From Fretibacter rubidus (GTDB lineage: Bacteria > Pseudomonadota > Alphaproteobacteria > Caulobacterales > Maricaulaceae): a stretch of DNA of 64,000 nucleotides. The first letter of the stretch is position 1. Each line of letters starts with the position of its first letter. This document shows, piece by piece, positions 19,983-28,503 of the stretch. The position numbers and the translations under genes are program-made. Below the pieces are notes generated by a model, which saw only the letters and a program-made list of their open reading frames with translations, had not been told where the DNA came from and made no database searches. The DNA is taken from contig NZ_CP163423.1 in assembly GCF_041429785.1 (NCBI RefSeq), forward strand, positions 1,984,001 through 2,048,000, written 5' to 3'.

Positions 19983-20810
19983 TTACGCGGATTTTACCTC
20001 GTCCGCGTCCCCCTCGTCCGCTTTCTTCTCTATCAAGCGCACGGAAATAATCGAAATTTCATAGAGCAGATAAATCGCGCCACCCAGCACGATTTGCGTC
20101 ATGGGGTCGGGCGGCGTCACAAAGGCGGCAAAGGCGGCAATACCGACCACGGCATAGCGGCGACCCTTCTTAAGTCCTGCCGAATTGACAATCCCGGCCC
20201 GCCCCAAAAGCGACAGCACAACAGGCAATTGAAACGACAGGCCAAAGGCAATGAACAAGGTCATAGCGAGGGATAAATATTCAGAGATTTTGGGCAGTAG
20301 CGAGATATCCCCACTGCCCGCGACATTCAGCCCGAAAGACAACACATAAGGAAAGACATAATAGAAAACCAACGCCGCACCTAGCGAAAACAAAAGCGGC
20401 GAAAGGATAAGATAAGGCAGAAACGCCCCGCGTTCATGTTTATACAGCCCCGGTGCAACAAAGCGGTAAACTTGAAACGCAATCACCGGAAAGGCGAGGA
20501 TGATCCCGCCAAAAACCGCCAGTTTTACATTGACGAAAAACGTCTCAAGGATTTGCGTCGCGATCAGGTCAGTTGCGATGGGGTTGTTGCCGAGCTCAAT
20601 CTGGGCGGCGTTATATTTCGCCACCGCGCCCCGAAACGGGCTAAGCAAAAAGGCGAGGATCTGCGGCAGAAACGGAATACAAGCGATAGCCCCAATGACC
20701 AGTGCTAGCACGGATTTTATCAGCCGCGCGCGAAGCTCTATGAGGTGCTCCAATAACGGCGCTTTGGACGCGTCAACCTCGTCGATATCACCTTCAATAC
20801 CTTTGGTCAT
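19983..20810 (-). CDS. tatC: Twin-arginine translocase subunit TatC
   Basis: TatC is the receptor of the Tat system, which exports folded proteins that carry twin-arginine signals. The 275-residue protein shows LLEHLIELRARLIKS, the FxxE-type start of TatC, six membrane spans, and the conserved FVAPGLYKHER and TPPDPMTQIVLG segments. Its ATG overlaps the tatB stop (ATGA), so the pair is translationally coupled. It follows tatA and tatB in the usual order. Confidence 0.97.
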   Translation of the reverse strand: MTKGIEGDIDEVDASKAPLLEHLIELRARLIKSVLALVIGAIACIPFLPQILAFLLSPFRGAVAKYNAAQIELGNNPIATDLIATQILETFFVNVKLAVFGGIILAFPVIAFQVYRFVAPGLYKHERGAFLPYLILSPLLFSLGAALVFYYVFPYVLSFGLNVAGSGDISLLPKISEYLSLAMTLFIAFGLSFQLPVVLSLLGRAGIVNSAGLKKGRRYAVVGIAAFAAFVTPPDPMTQIVLGGAIYLLYEISIISVRLIEKKADEGDADEVKSA

Positions 20811-21169
20811 GACGCGCTATCTGGCTTTGGCGTTTCCGTTGGGGTATCGGGCGTTTTGGGATTGGACATTTCCGTGGCACTGCGGATGTCATCATCAAGG
20901 CTGCGCATATCCTCGGCAAAGGCTTCGTCTGATAGGTTTTCCAGCTTGCCCATATCTTTGAGCGCTGCGATTTCTTTGCGCAGCTCCGCCATTTCCGTCT
21001 CGGCTTCCATATCGGCAAATGCGTCTTTGAATTCTTGTCCCATGGCGCGGACTTTGGCCATGGCAGCGCCCATTTTACGCATCATCACAGGCAGGTCTTT
21101 GGGCCCGACCACGATAATCGCAATCAGCGCCAATACCAACATTTCTGCGAATCCGATTTGCGGTAACAT
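20807..21169 (-). CDS. tatB: Twin-arginine translocase subunit TatB
   Basis: TatB works with TatC in recognising Tat signal peptides. The 120-residue protein has one N-terminal span (MLPQIGFAEMLVLALIAIIVVGPKDLP), the GPxxLP hinge, and an amphipathic helix (MMRKMGAAMAKVRAMG) followed by an acidic, charged tail. AGGTGG lies before the ATG. It overlaps tatC by four bases and follows tatA by 38. Confidence 0.95.
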   Translation of the reverse strand: MLPQIGFAEMLVLALIAIIVVGPKDLPVMMRKMGAAMAKVRAMGQEFKDAFADMEAETEMAELRKEIAALKDMGKLENLSDEAFAEDMRSLDDDIRSATEMSNPKTPDTPTETPKPDSAS

Positions 21170-21207
21170 TGATCCACCTGATCGGGGCTACGGGACGAAG
21201 GAGCGGC

Positions 21208-21441
21208 CTATTTGGTCTTCTTATCGGCTTTGGCGTCTGGCTTAATATCTTTGGGCGGGGTGACGTTAATCGCGTCATCAGCTTTATCCGTCGCCGTCTC
21301 TGCGCCGTCTTTGAGGCCCTTCTTAAAGGAGGTGATACCCTTACCCATGTCGCCCATAATAGAGCTGATCTTGCCTTTACCGCCGAAGAGCAGCACGACA
21401 AGCGCGAGTACAAGTAAAATTTGCCAAGGTCCAAGAGCCAT
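21208..21441 (-). CDS. tatA: Twin-arginine translocase subunit TatA
   Basis: TatA forms the Tat pore. The 77-residue protein has a single span (PWQILLVLALVVLLFGGKGKIS) with the FGxGKI-type hinge, an amphipathic helix (MGDMGKGITSFKKGLKD) and a polar tail. It is the first gene of tatABC, although the only upstream neighbour is a DUF2177 gene and not the scpAB genes found in this place in some relatives. Confidence 0.96.
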   Translation of the reverse strand: MALGPWQILLVLALVVLLFGGKGKISSIMGDMGKGITSFKKGLKDGAETATDKADDAINVTPPKDIKPDAKADKKTK

Positions 21442-21516
21442 GAGAATGTCCTAATTAAGCCTGCAGCCTATGTAGACGCTGGCGCGCGCGCTTTCAAGCG
21501 GCAAGGTGAGCGGCAT

Positions 21517-21912
21517 TTAGGTAAAAGTTAGCGTAACCCACGTCCCAAACACCGCGCATGATGCCGTCAGGAAAACACCCCAAGGAATATCAACAAAGGC
21601 CATTTTCTCTGGCCAATCGCGCAGCGTCGCCAGATTGGTTAAATCATAGGTCGCGTAGCAGAAAAACCCGAACAGCCCGCCCATTATGGCCGCCGTCATC
21701 AGGCTTTGCTCTTCCAAACCCGGCTTGACCGCAAAAAACACAATACCACCAATGTAAATCAGGTAAAAAATGATCGCCCAACCCCAGCGGATTTTCATCA
21801 TCCGCCCCAATTGATTAGCATAAAACTTCCGCGCAACCCCCGCCAGCCACGCCATATCCAGCGCGAAAAAAGCAATAAGGGTTCCGATATAGGCGATAAT
21901 GTAAGTTGTCAT
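21517..21912 (-). CDS. DUF2177 membrane protein
   Basis: The 131-residue protein has four hydrophobic segments and the pattern MTTYIIAYIGTLIAFFALDMAWLAGVARKFY that I associate with the start of DUF2177 proteins; its role is unknown. I chose ATG 21912, because the longer frame begins with TTG and adds residues without match to the family. No good ribosome-binding site was seen for it. It lies 75 bases before tatA in the same direction and could be cotranscribed with it. Confidence 0.75.
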   Translation of the reverse strand: MTTYIIAYIGTLIAFFALDMAWLAGVARKFYANQLGRMMKIRWGWAIIFYLIYIGGIVFFAVKPGLEEQSLMTAAIMGGLFGFFCYATYDLTNLATLRDWPEKMAFVDIPWGVFLTASCAVFGTWVTLTFT

Positions 21913-22009
21913 GAAAGTGTTACGCGCTGCGCGGGGGAAAGGTTTCAAACAAAGTGGTCACGGCCTCGCCACCACTTGTACGTATAACAGGGTCAAATTA
22001 GAGCCATAG

Positions 22010-22025
22010 TTAAGGCAATCTTAAC
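22010..22025. promoter_or_regulatory. Perfect CtrA box upstream of the polymerase gene
   Basis: TTAAGGCAATCTTAAC fits the CtrA consensus TTAA-N7-TTAAC exactly. It lies 61 bases before the ATG of the ExoQ-like gene at 22087. CtrA is the cell-cycle regulator phosphorylated through CckA, which is also encoded in this window. Confidence 0.65.
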
Positions 22026-22086
22026 GGGCTACAGGCCATAAATCTTGCCAATACGCGGGTGATTCTGTCCCGTCTTAGGCAGGTTT

Positions 22087-23394
22087 ATGGTCTCTATTCC
22101 TTATAATCGCAGCGGAGAGCTAGAGCGCGACAAAGCCGTTATCACTGCGTTTAATTTCGCCGAGAGCGCGCTTTATATCGTTTTGCTGCTGTTTTTCTCT
22201 GGCGCGGTCATTGCGTTGTTATTTACCGACCTTGGCAATCTTGACCAAGAAAACCCGATGGCGCGTTTGGCATGGTATCCTGTCTATTGTGTTGTGCTGG
22301 CCCTTGTTTTGCGGACCTTTCCCGGATTTTTCCGCATGACGGTGTTTAGTCCTATCCTCGTGCTCTGTGTGCTGTGGTGCGGGATTTCTATATTCTGGTC
22401 TGTTGATTTTGGCGTCACCATGCGGCGTTCTGTGGCCTTGATGATTACGACCATGGCGGGGCTTGTATTTGCGGCGCGCTTTACATGGTCAGAAATGGTG
22501 CAGCGTATCGCGCTCACCTATATGATTTTATGTTTCGTCTCTATTGCCGTGGTTATAACGGACCCTGCCCGCGGCATTATGAACGAGATTCATCCCGGTG
22601 CATGGCGCGGACCATGGGTGGAAAAAAACTATATGGGCGGCATGATGACCAAAGGTCTGATTGCCATGATGTGCGCTTTTGCGATGCGCCCGGATCGCTG
22701 GTGGATATGGCTACCCGCTGGTTTGCTAAGTTTTGGTCTGGTTTTAATGTCCACGTCAAAGACCGCGCTATTGATTTCAACGGCCGCCATCGGTATTTTC
22801 ACCGCCCTTTATATTTTCCGCCGCTTTCGGTTTCTGCGCGTGCCGCTCGTATTCTTCCTTGTTGTCGTAATCGGTGGTTTTACTGCGGCCATGACACTCG
22901 CGCCTGATTTTATGTTTGGGCTTATTGGCAAAGACCCGACATTTACGGGGCGGACTGATATTTGGGCCGCTATCGCCCGCAGTATTCGCCAAGAATGGTT
23001 ACTGGGTTATGGCTACGGCGCGTTTTGGCTCGACCCGCTGGGGCCAAGCTATTATGTGCGATTTTCGCTGGAATGGGGCGTGCCGTCCGCGCACCAAGGC
23101 TGGATGGATTTATGGCTTGCGGGCGGGATTATTGCCGTGGGGATTTTCGCAACTCACTTGCTATTTATTGTCGTGCTGATGCTCGACCGCATTGCACGCG
23201 GCGGGACAGAGACGTACTGGGTTGTCCTATCGACGCTGATGTTTATTGGCTTCTCGCTATCGGAAAGCTCTATCTTGATGCAAAACGATATTAGTTGGGT
23301 GATGTTTGTTGCGACATCGGCCAAATTAATGAGCTTTGAGAAGCCGTTTTGGCGCCGCCCCGAAGACCACCCTGACGCTTACCTAAACGTCTAA
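22087..23394 (+). CDS. O-antigen ligase/ExoQ-like polysaccharide polymerase
   Basis: The 435-residue protein has about 11 membrane spans and a large loop (about 155-185: ARGIMNEIHPGAWRGPWVEKNYMGG) that matches the ExoQ/O-antigen ligase pattern HxGxxxGxxxxKN. A second conserved part is GKDPTFTGRTDIW (about 277-290) with Arg in the usual place. Such proteins join or polymerise glycan repeat units at the inner membrane. AGG lies before the ATG. A CtrA box lies upstream, and a small secreted-protein gene converges on it. No other polysaccharide gene is in the window, so the glycan is unknown. Confidence 0.85.
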   Translation: MVSIPYNRSGELERDKAVITAFNFAESALYIVLLLFFSGAVIALLFTDLGNLDQENPMARLAWYPVYCVVLALVLRTFPGFFRMTVFSPILVLCVLWCGISIFWSVDFGVTMRRSVALMITTMAGLVFAARFTWSEMVQRIALTYMILCFVSIAVVITDPARGIMNEIHPGAWRGPWVEKNYMGGMMTKGLIAMMCAFAMRPDRWWIWLPAGLLSFGLVLMSTSKTALLISTAAIGIFTALYIFRRFRFLRVPLVFFLVVVIGGFTAAMTLAPDFMFGLIGKDPTFTGRTDIWAAIARSIRQEWLLGYGYGAFWLDPLGPSYYVRFSLEWGVPSAHQGWMDLWLAGGIIAVGIFATHLLFIVVLMLDRIARGGTETYWVVLSTLMFIGFSLSESSILMQNDISWVMFVATSAKLMSFEKPFWRRPEDHPDAYLNV

Positions 23395-23397
23395 GCC

Positions 23398-23646
23398 TTA
23401 AGCGACGGGCTTGCTAAGCTCTGGTTCGACCTTAGGCTTACACCCTTCAGGCATATCGCGAGCTTGCGCCTCGCCCTCTTTGAAAAAGGCTTCAATATCA
23501 AGCGGGGCCTTTGGCTTGGCTTTGGGCTTTGCATTGCTAAACGTTTGAGCCTCTGTCTTAGGCTTCACTGGCTTTGGCGTGTCCTGCGCAGTTGCAGGCA
23601 TCGCAAAAGCGGTCATTACGGCGGCGGCAATAAGATATTTTGTCAT
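23398..23646 (-). CDS. Small exported Lys/Pro-rich protein
   Basis: This 82-residue protein has a signal peptide (MTKYLIAAAVMTAFAMPATAQ) and a mature part rich in Lys, Pro and Glu, with one cysteine in PEGCKPK. I do not recognise a family. I took ATG 23646 for the start; the longer frame begins with TTG. No clear ribosome-binding site was seen. It ends three bases from the stop of the polymerase gene, in convergent orientation. Confidence 0.6.
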   Translation of the reverse strand: MTKYLIAAAVMTAFAMPATAQDTPKPVKPKTEAQTFSNAKPKAKPKAPLDIEAFFKEGEAQARDMPEGCKPKVEPELSKPVA

Positions 23647-23715
23647 AGTTATGCATAGCACATAAATTACCCTCAAACCATAGCCAAGCCGTGTCGTTGT
23701 CCTTATGTTCCGTTT

Positions 23716-26097
23716 ATGTCTTCAAGCGATTCTTTTCAGCCCGCGCCCCCGCGCCCAACTCCGTCTATTTCCGCGCGCGCCATGGCGCGTGGCCCCGCCG
23801 GTCAAAACACCGGCGATAGCAGCGCTTATTTAGAAGGTCTGAACCCCGAACAACGTGACGCCGTGCTCTCCACTGAAGGGCCGCTTTTGGTGCTGGCGGG
23901 CGCGGGTACGGGCAAGACACGGGTGCTGACCTGCCGCCTCGCGCATATTTTAAACCAAGGTCAGGCCTATCCCAGCCAAATTCTGTCGGTGACCTTTACC
24001 AATAAAGCAGCGCGGGAAATGAAAGAACGAGTTGGCGATCTTGTCGGCGGCGCAGTAGAAGGCATGCCGTGGATGGGCACGTTTCACTCTATTGCCGCGA
24101 AAATCCTGCGCATTCATGCCGAACTTGTCGATCTTAAATCCAGCTTCACAATCCTTGATACAGATGACCAAATCCGCCTGTTAAAGCAAATCATCAAGGC
24201 CCATAATATTGACGAGAAACGCTGGACCGCGCGTTACCTCGCAAACCTAATTGACAGCTGGAAAAACAAAGGCCTGTTGCCCGATAAAATCAGCGCAGGT
24301 GATAGCCACAGCTTTGCCGACGGCAAGGGACGTGAATTATACAAAGCCTATCAGACCCGCCTCACCCAGCTTAATGCTTGTGATTTTGGTGATTTGCTGC
24401 TGCATAACCTGACGATATTTCAAAACTACCCTGATATTTTGAAGAAATATAATAGCAAGTTTCGCTATATGTTGGTGGATGAGTATCAAGATACTAACGT
24501 CTGCCAATATCTCTGGCTGCGGCTGCTTGCGCAAAATAGCGGCGGGTCGAGCAATATCTGTGTCGTCGGTGACGACGATCAATCCATATACGGGTGGCGC
24601 GGGGCAGAAGTAGACAACATCCTGCGGTTTGAAAAAGACTTCCCCGGCGCAAAGGTCGTCAAGCTGGAACGCAATTACCGCTCGACTGAGCATATCCTCG
24701 GTGCGGCGTCTGGCCTGATCCGGGCGAACCAAGACCGCCTTGGCAAGACATTATGGACCGAAGATAAAGGCGGGAACAAAGTCTCTGTCATGGGCGTTTG
24801 GGACGCCCCCGCCGAGGCGCGCATCATTGCGGGCGAAATTGAAAATTGGAAATCAAACGGACGACGTTATTCCGAAGTTGCCATCCTCGTGCGGGCATCG
24901 CGGCAAATGCGCAGCTTTGAGGAACGCTTTATCACGCTTGGCTTGCCTTATAAGGTCATTGGCGGCCCGCGCTTTTTCGAACGTGCCGAGATTCGCGATG
25001 CCCATGCATATTTGCGCGTTTTAAAATCCGACACAGATGATCTGGCGTTTGAACGTATCGTCAACACGCCCAAGCGCGGCATTGGCAATACAACCATTCA
25101 AAAGCTGCAACTCGCCGCGCGCGCTATGGGGGTTAGCCTAGAGACGGCTGTGCGTGAACTCACGAAGACCGACGAAATTCGCGGCAAAGCCCGGACATCG
25201 CTCAAAGCCTTTATTTTGGACGTGGACCGTTGGCGCAAAGAGGCAGAGACCCTGCCCCATACCGATATTGCTGAGCGCATTTTAGACGAGTCTGGCTACA
25301 CCCAAATGTGGAAAGACAGCAAAGACGCCAAATCCGCAGGACGGCTTGAGAACCTAAAAGAACTTATCCAAGCGATGTCTGAGTTTCCAACGCTTGACGC
25401 CTATTTGGAACATGTCAGCCTCGTGCTGGACGTTGACAGCGGGCCGAAAGAAGACGAGGTCAGCCTGATGACCCTTCATTCTGCCAAGGGGCTAGAGTTT
25501 CCGCTGGTCTTCCTGCCCGGTATGGAAGAAGGCATTTTCCCAAGCCAAAAAAGCATGGATGAAAACGGCCTTGCGGGATTGGAAGAAGAACGGCGTCTGG
25601 CCTATGTCGGCATCACGCGCGCGCGCGAACAGGCCAAGATTTACTTTGCCGCCAATCGCCAAGTTTACGGCTCATGGCAATCCTCTATCCCGTCGCGTTT
25701 CATCGATGAATTACCGCCGCAGCATGTCGAGGTCGAATCCGAGACAGGTTATTTCGAGCAAGCGGGGCGCAAGCAATCATCCGATTATGTCATGGAAGCC
25801 GCTTCGCGTTTCGCCGATAGTTTTGAAGCCGCGAAATCCCAGCGCACATCACCTGGCTGGCAACGTTACCAAGAAAACCGGAATAAGAACTTTGGCCGCG
25901 CGCCCAAAGAAATTGAGGGCCATGCGGTCAAACGCCCAGCGGCCAATAAATCTTCTAATTTCAAAGTCGGCGAGCGGATTTTTCACCAAAAATTTGGCTA
26001 TGGCACGGTGACAGAAACCAACGGAACCAAGCTATCGGTTAGCTTTGAAAAGGCGGGCGATAAAATGGTGCTCGATAGTTTTGTCGAACGGACCTAA
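23716..26097 (+). CDS. uvrD: ATP-dependent DNA helicase UvrD/PcrA
   Basis: This superfamily 1A helicase unwinds 3'-5' and acts in excision and mismatch repair. After a 40-residue Pro/Ser-rich extension come LNPEQRDAVLSTEGPLLVLAGAGTGKT (Q motif and Walker A), FTNKAAREMKERV, GTFHSIAAKIL, VDEYQDTN (Walker B), VVGDDDQSIYGWRGA, LERNYRST, LMTLHSAKGLEFPLVF and VGITRAREQ. A C-terminal segment (FKVGERIFHQKFGYGTV) is the small beta domain that binds RNA polymerase. The length of 793 residues is usual. No Shine-Dalgarno sequence was seen for ATG 23716. Two genes follow closely in the same direction. Confidence 0.96.
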   Translation: MSSSDSFQPAPPRPTPSISARAMARGPAGQNTGDSSAYLEGLNPEQRDAVLSTEGPLLVLAGAGTGKTRVLTCRLAHILNQGQAYPSQILSVTFTNKAAREMKERVGDLVGGAVEGMPWMGTFHSIAAKILRIHAELVDLKSSFTILDTDDQIRLLKQIIKAHNIDEKRWTARYLANLIDSWKNKGLLPDKISAGDSHSFADGKGRELYKAYQTRLTQLNACDFGDLLLHNLTIFQNYPDILKKYNSKFRYMLVDEYQDTNVCQYLWLRLLAQNSGGSSNICVVGDDDQSIYGWRGAEVDNILRFEKDFPGAKVVKLERNYRSTEHILGAASGLIRANQDRLGKTLWTEDKGGNKVSVMGVWDAPAEARIIAGEIENWKSNGRRYSEVAILVRASRQMRSFEERFITLGLPYKVIGGPRFFERAEIRDAHAYLRVLKSDTDDLAFERIVNTPKRGIGNTTIQKLQLAARAMGVSLETAVRELTKTDEIRGKARTSLKAFILDVDRWRKEAETLPHTDIAERILDESGYTQMWKDSKDAKSAGRLENLKELIQAMSEFPTLDAYLEHVSLVLDVDSGPKEDEVSLMTLHSAKGLEFPLVFLPGMEEGIFPSQKSMDENGLAGLEEERRLAYVGITRAREQAKIYFAANRQVYGSWQSSIPSRFIDELPPQHVEVESETGYFEQAGRKQSSDYVMEAASRFADSFEAAKSQRTSPGWQRYQENRNKNFGRAPKEIEGHAVKRPAANKSSNFKVGERIFHQKFGYGTVTETNGTKLSVSFEKAGDKMVLDSFVERT

Positions 26098-26121
26098 CGC
26101 CAACACTGTGGGGGATATAAT

Positions 26122-27525
26122 ATGACATTGACGCGGATTTACTCTGGGGCCTTAGCACTGCTGGCGATTGTCTTAACCGGCTGCGCGACTAGCAAGGTGC
26201 CACTGACTGTGCATCCGATGAAGGCGCTAAGCTCTGTCGAGCCCGAAGCGTCGCAATTCCAAGGCCTTGAATTTTTGGCTGATATTGTCCCCGGAAAGCT
26301 GAAAAGCCGCGTGAATATTGTTTATGTTCACGGCATTGGTTGGACAGAAAATCCAGATGCGGACCAACTTGCGGGCGATTTTCTATCAGGGATAGCCACC
26401 GCCTATGGGCGCGAGGTGGAAGAGCAGATTATAAAGACCAGCTGTGGAAAGGAAAATCCATCAACTGGCAAAACCAGCCCCCATGTTTATATCAAAAACC
26501 CAATACCGCATGTGCTGGAGACCGCTATTGCAGGGTCAACACTAGAACTGGACAAACTTGTCTGTATGGACAAGCAAGTCTTGGAAGTTGACCCGTCGCT
26601 AGAGTTCGTTCTCTACCGTGTGTTTTGGGATGATATTTTCTGGAATAGCCTACAATTTCCTCATGTCGGCCAAGATGATGACCAAGGCACATCAAAAGAC
26701 ATTGCGCGTCTGCGCCGCAAATATAATCGCCGTTTGAAAGACGAGCTTATTAATTTCGGCATTTCTGATGCCGTTATGTATTTGGGAGCGGCGGGCGATG
26801 ATATTCGCATGGCGGTTGAGGGCGCATTATGCAGCGCGTCACTGGATGCGGCAGGCTATGATTTCGAGCGTCAAGGCCGCGAGATTACCTTTGAGAACAT
26901 CTGCACACTCGCCGCGAACACCTCAACGCGGTCCAATCAATTTGCTTTTGTCACCGAAAGCTTGGGTAGTAAAATCATGTATGATGTGCTGCGACGGGCG
27001 ATGACGGATGGGCGCGACACAGCCGTGGATGATATGATACGGGGCAGCGAGACCTTTATGCTCGCTAATCAAATTCCGTTATTGTCGCTCTCTGATTTAA
27101 ACAAGCCCCGCACAGAATTGCCGCCCGATTTTAGCCCGTCCGAGCGCCCTAAAATCGTTGCTATGTCAGAATTAAACGACTTTTTGACTTATGAATTAAT
27201 TCCGTTTTACCGACAGCTTTGGTACCGCTCTCAACGCACTGACGGCAGTGTGACTGACCCTGACGATCCGCGCAGTCGCGAAACGATTGTGCGCGGGCTG
27301 GGCTTTGACGTGATTGATATGCGCCTTGAATTTGCCGATAAAGTTGTGCCCGTCCTGAACGGGTTTTCCGATCCGTTAGAGGCCCATACAGGCCATGCGG
27401 GACAGCCCGAATTAATGCGCTATATCCTGTGTGGGGCGCGCATGGGTAAGCTGAACACGCAAGGATGCCTTGCCACAGAACTAGCCGCCGAACTCGGCAC
27501 GCAATTAGACAAAGACCGAAGATAA
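26122..27525 (+). CDS. Lipoprotein with alpha/beta-hydrolase-like features
   Basis: This 467-residue protein begins with a lipobox signal (LTGC, Cys21) and is probably anchored to a membrane. The pair VNIVYVHGIGWTE (oxyanion-type HG) and FAFVTESLGSKIMYDVL (nucleophile-elbow-like T-E-S-L-G) suggest an alpha/beta-hydrolase such as a lipase; the first Gly of the GxSxG motif is replaced by Thr. A third His/Asp was not assigned. GGGGGA lies before the ATG. It is 24 bases after uvrD and three bases before prmA, so it is probably in one transcript with both. No family name can be given. Confidence 0.7.
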   Translation: MTLTRIYSGALALLAIVLTGCATSKVPLTVHPMKALSSVEPEASQFQGLEFLADIVPGKLKSRVNIVYVHGIGWTENPDADQLAGDFLSGIATAYGREVEEQIIKTSCGKENPSTGKTSPHVYIKNPIPHVLETAIAGSTLELDKLVCMDKQVLEVDPSLEFVLYRVFWDDIFWNSLQFPHVGQDDDQGTSKDIARLRRKYNRRLKDELINFGISDAVMYLGAAGDDIRMAVEGALCSASLDAAGYDFERQGREITFENICTLAANTSTRSNQFAFVTESLGSKIMYDVLRRAMTDGRDTAVDDMIRGSETFMLANQIPLLSLSDLNKPRTELPPDFSPSERPKIVAMSELNDFLTYELIPFYRQLWYRSQRTDGSVTDPDDPRSRETIVRGLGFDVIDMRLEFADKVVPVLNGFSDPLEAHTGHAGQPELMRYILCGARMGKLNTQGCLATELAAELGTQLDKDRR

Positions 27526-27528
27526 ATC

Positions 27529-28422
27529 ATGACTGACACTTCTGCCCTGCGCCCCTATGCGCTGACCCTGACGGGGCCCAATGATGCGGCCTATACCATG
27601 GCCGAAGCCTTGGGTTTTTCTGAAATCATGGAAGCGCTGGCCGTATCTGTCTTTGAAATTGACGACCTGACCTCGCGCGTCGAAGCCCTTTATACGACTG
27701 AGGCTGAGGCAGCCGCGGCCTTAAAGGCCCTGACTGTGCCTGAGGGCATCACGGCAAGGGTCACGCAAACCCCTGATGAGGATTGGGTATCATTATCACA
27801 AGCGGGCCTGCCCCCTGTCGCGGCGGGACGTTTTTGGGTTCACGGCAGTCATGACGGCGACAGCGTGCCAGCCGATATCCCCTTCCCCATATTAATCGAC
27901 GCAGGACTTGCCTTTGGCACGGGCCATCACGGCACGACCAAGGGCTGTCTTTTGATTTTTGATGATCTTTTGCAAAGCGGCTGGAGCCCAAAGACGGTTT
28001 TGGACTTAGGCACAGGCGCAGGCACGCTCGCCATTGCAGCCGCCAAGGCGCTACCAGACCTCCCTACCAAAATACTCGCCACCGACATTGACCAAGACGC
28101 GGTCGATGTCACAACCGATAACGCCGCACTGAACGGGGTGGCCGCCCATATCAATGCCGCGCAAGCTGATGGTTTTGACGCCCCCGTGTTCAGCGGTCGT
28201 CAATTTGATCTCATCTTTGCCAATATCCTCGCAGGGCCGTTGATGGGTCTTGCGCCCGATATTGTGGCGGCAACGGCAAGTGGCGGCAAAGTCATCTTAT
28301 CGGGAATCTTGGACGAACTTGCCGATGATGTCGCCGCCTGTTTTACAAAGGCTGGCCTGAGGGTCGAAAAGCAGCCCTCACTCGACGGCTGGACATCGCT
28401 TTTGGGGCATAAAGACGGCTAA
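27529..28422 (+). CDS. prmA: Ribosomal protein L11 methyltransferase
   Basis: PrmA methylates ribosomal protein L11 with S-adenosylmethionine. The C-terminal domain carries FGTGHHGTTKGCL, VLDLGTGAGTLAIAAAK (SAM site), LATDIDQDAVDV and the catalytic FDLIFANILAGPL (NIL-type motif). The first about 100 residues form the substrate-binding domain. At 297 residues it is of normal size. It starts three bases after the lipoprotein gene. Confidence 0.93.
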   Translation: MTDTSALRPYALTLTGPNDAAYTMAEALGFSEIMEALAVSVFEIDDLTSRVEALYTTEAEAAAALKALTVPEGITARVTQTPDEDWVSLSQAGLPPVAAGRFWVHGSHDGDSVPADIPFPILIDAGLAFGTGHHGTTKGCLLIFDDLLQSGWSPKTVLDLGTGAGTLAIAAAKALPDLPTKILATDIDQDAVDVTTDNAALNGVAAHINAAQADGFDAPVFSGRQFDLIFANILAGPLMGLAPDIVAATASGGKVILSGILDELADDVAACFTKAGLRVEKQPSLDGWTSLLGHKDG

Positions 28423-28503
28423 GACGCGCTTGCAAAGGTCGTATTTTTCCCTAAGAGGTGTGTCGCGGATAATTATGCCGCATCTGAAATTAGAGCCTGT
28501 TCT

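Noticed and set aside
23646-23675. Five-codon leader peptide (ATG-TGC-TAT-GCA-TAA) before the small exported protein
   Set aside because: It is well placed after GAGGG but too short to separate from chance.
23690-23715. Possible LexA box before uvrD (GTTC-N7-GTCT)
   Set aside because: Two of four bases of the second half do not match; the chance level is too high.
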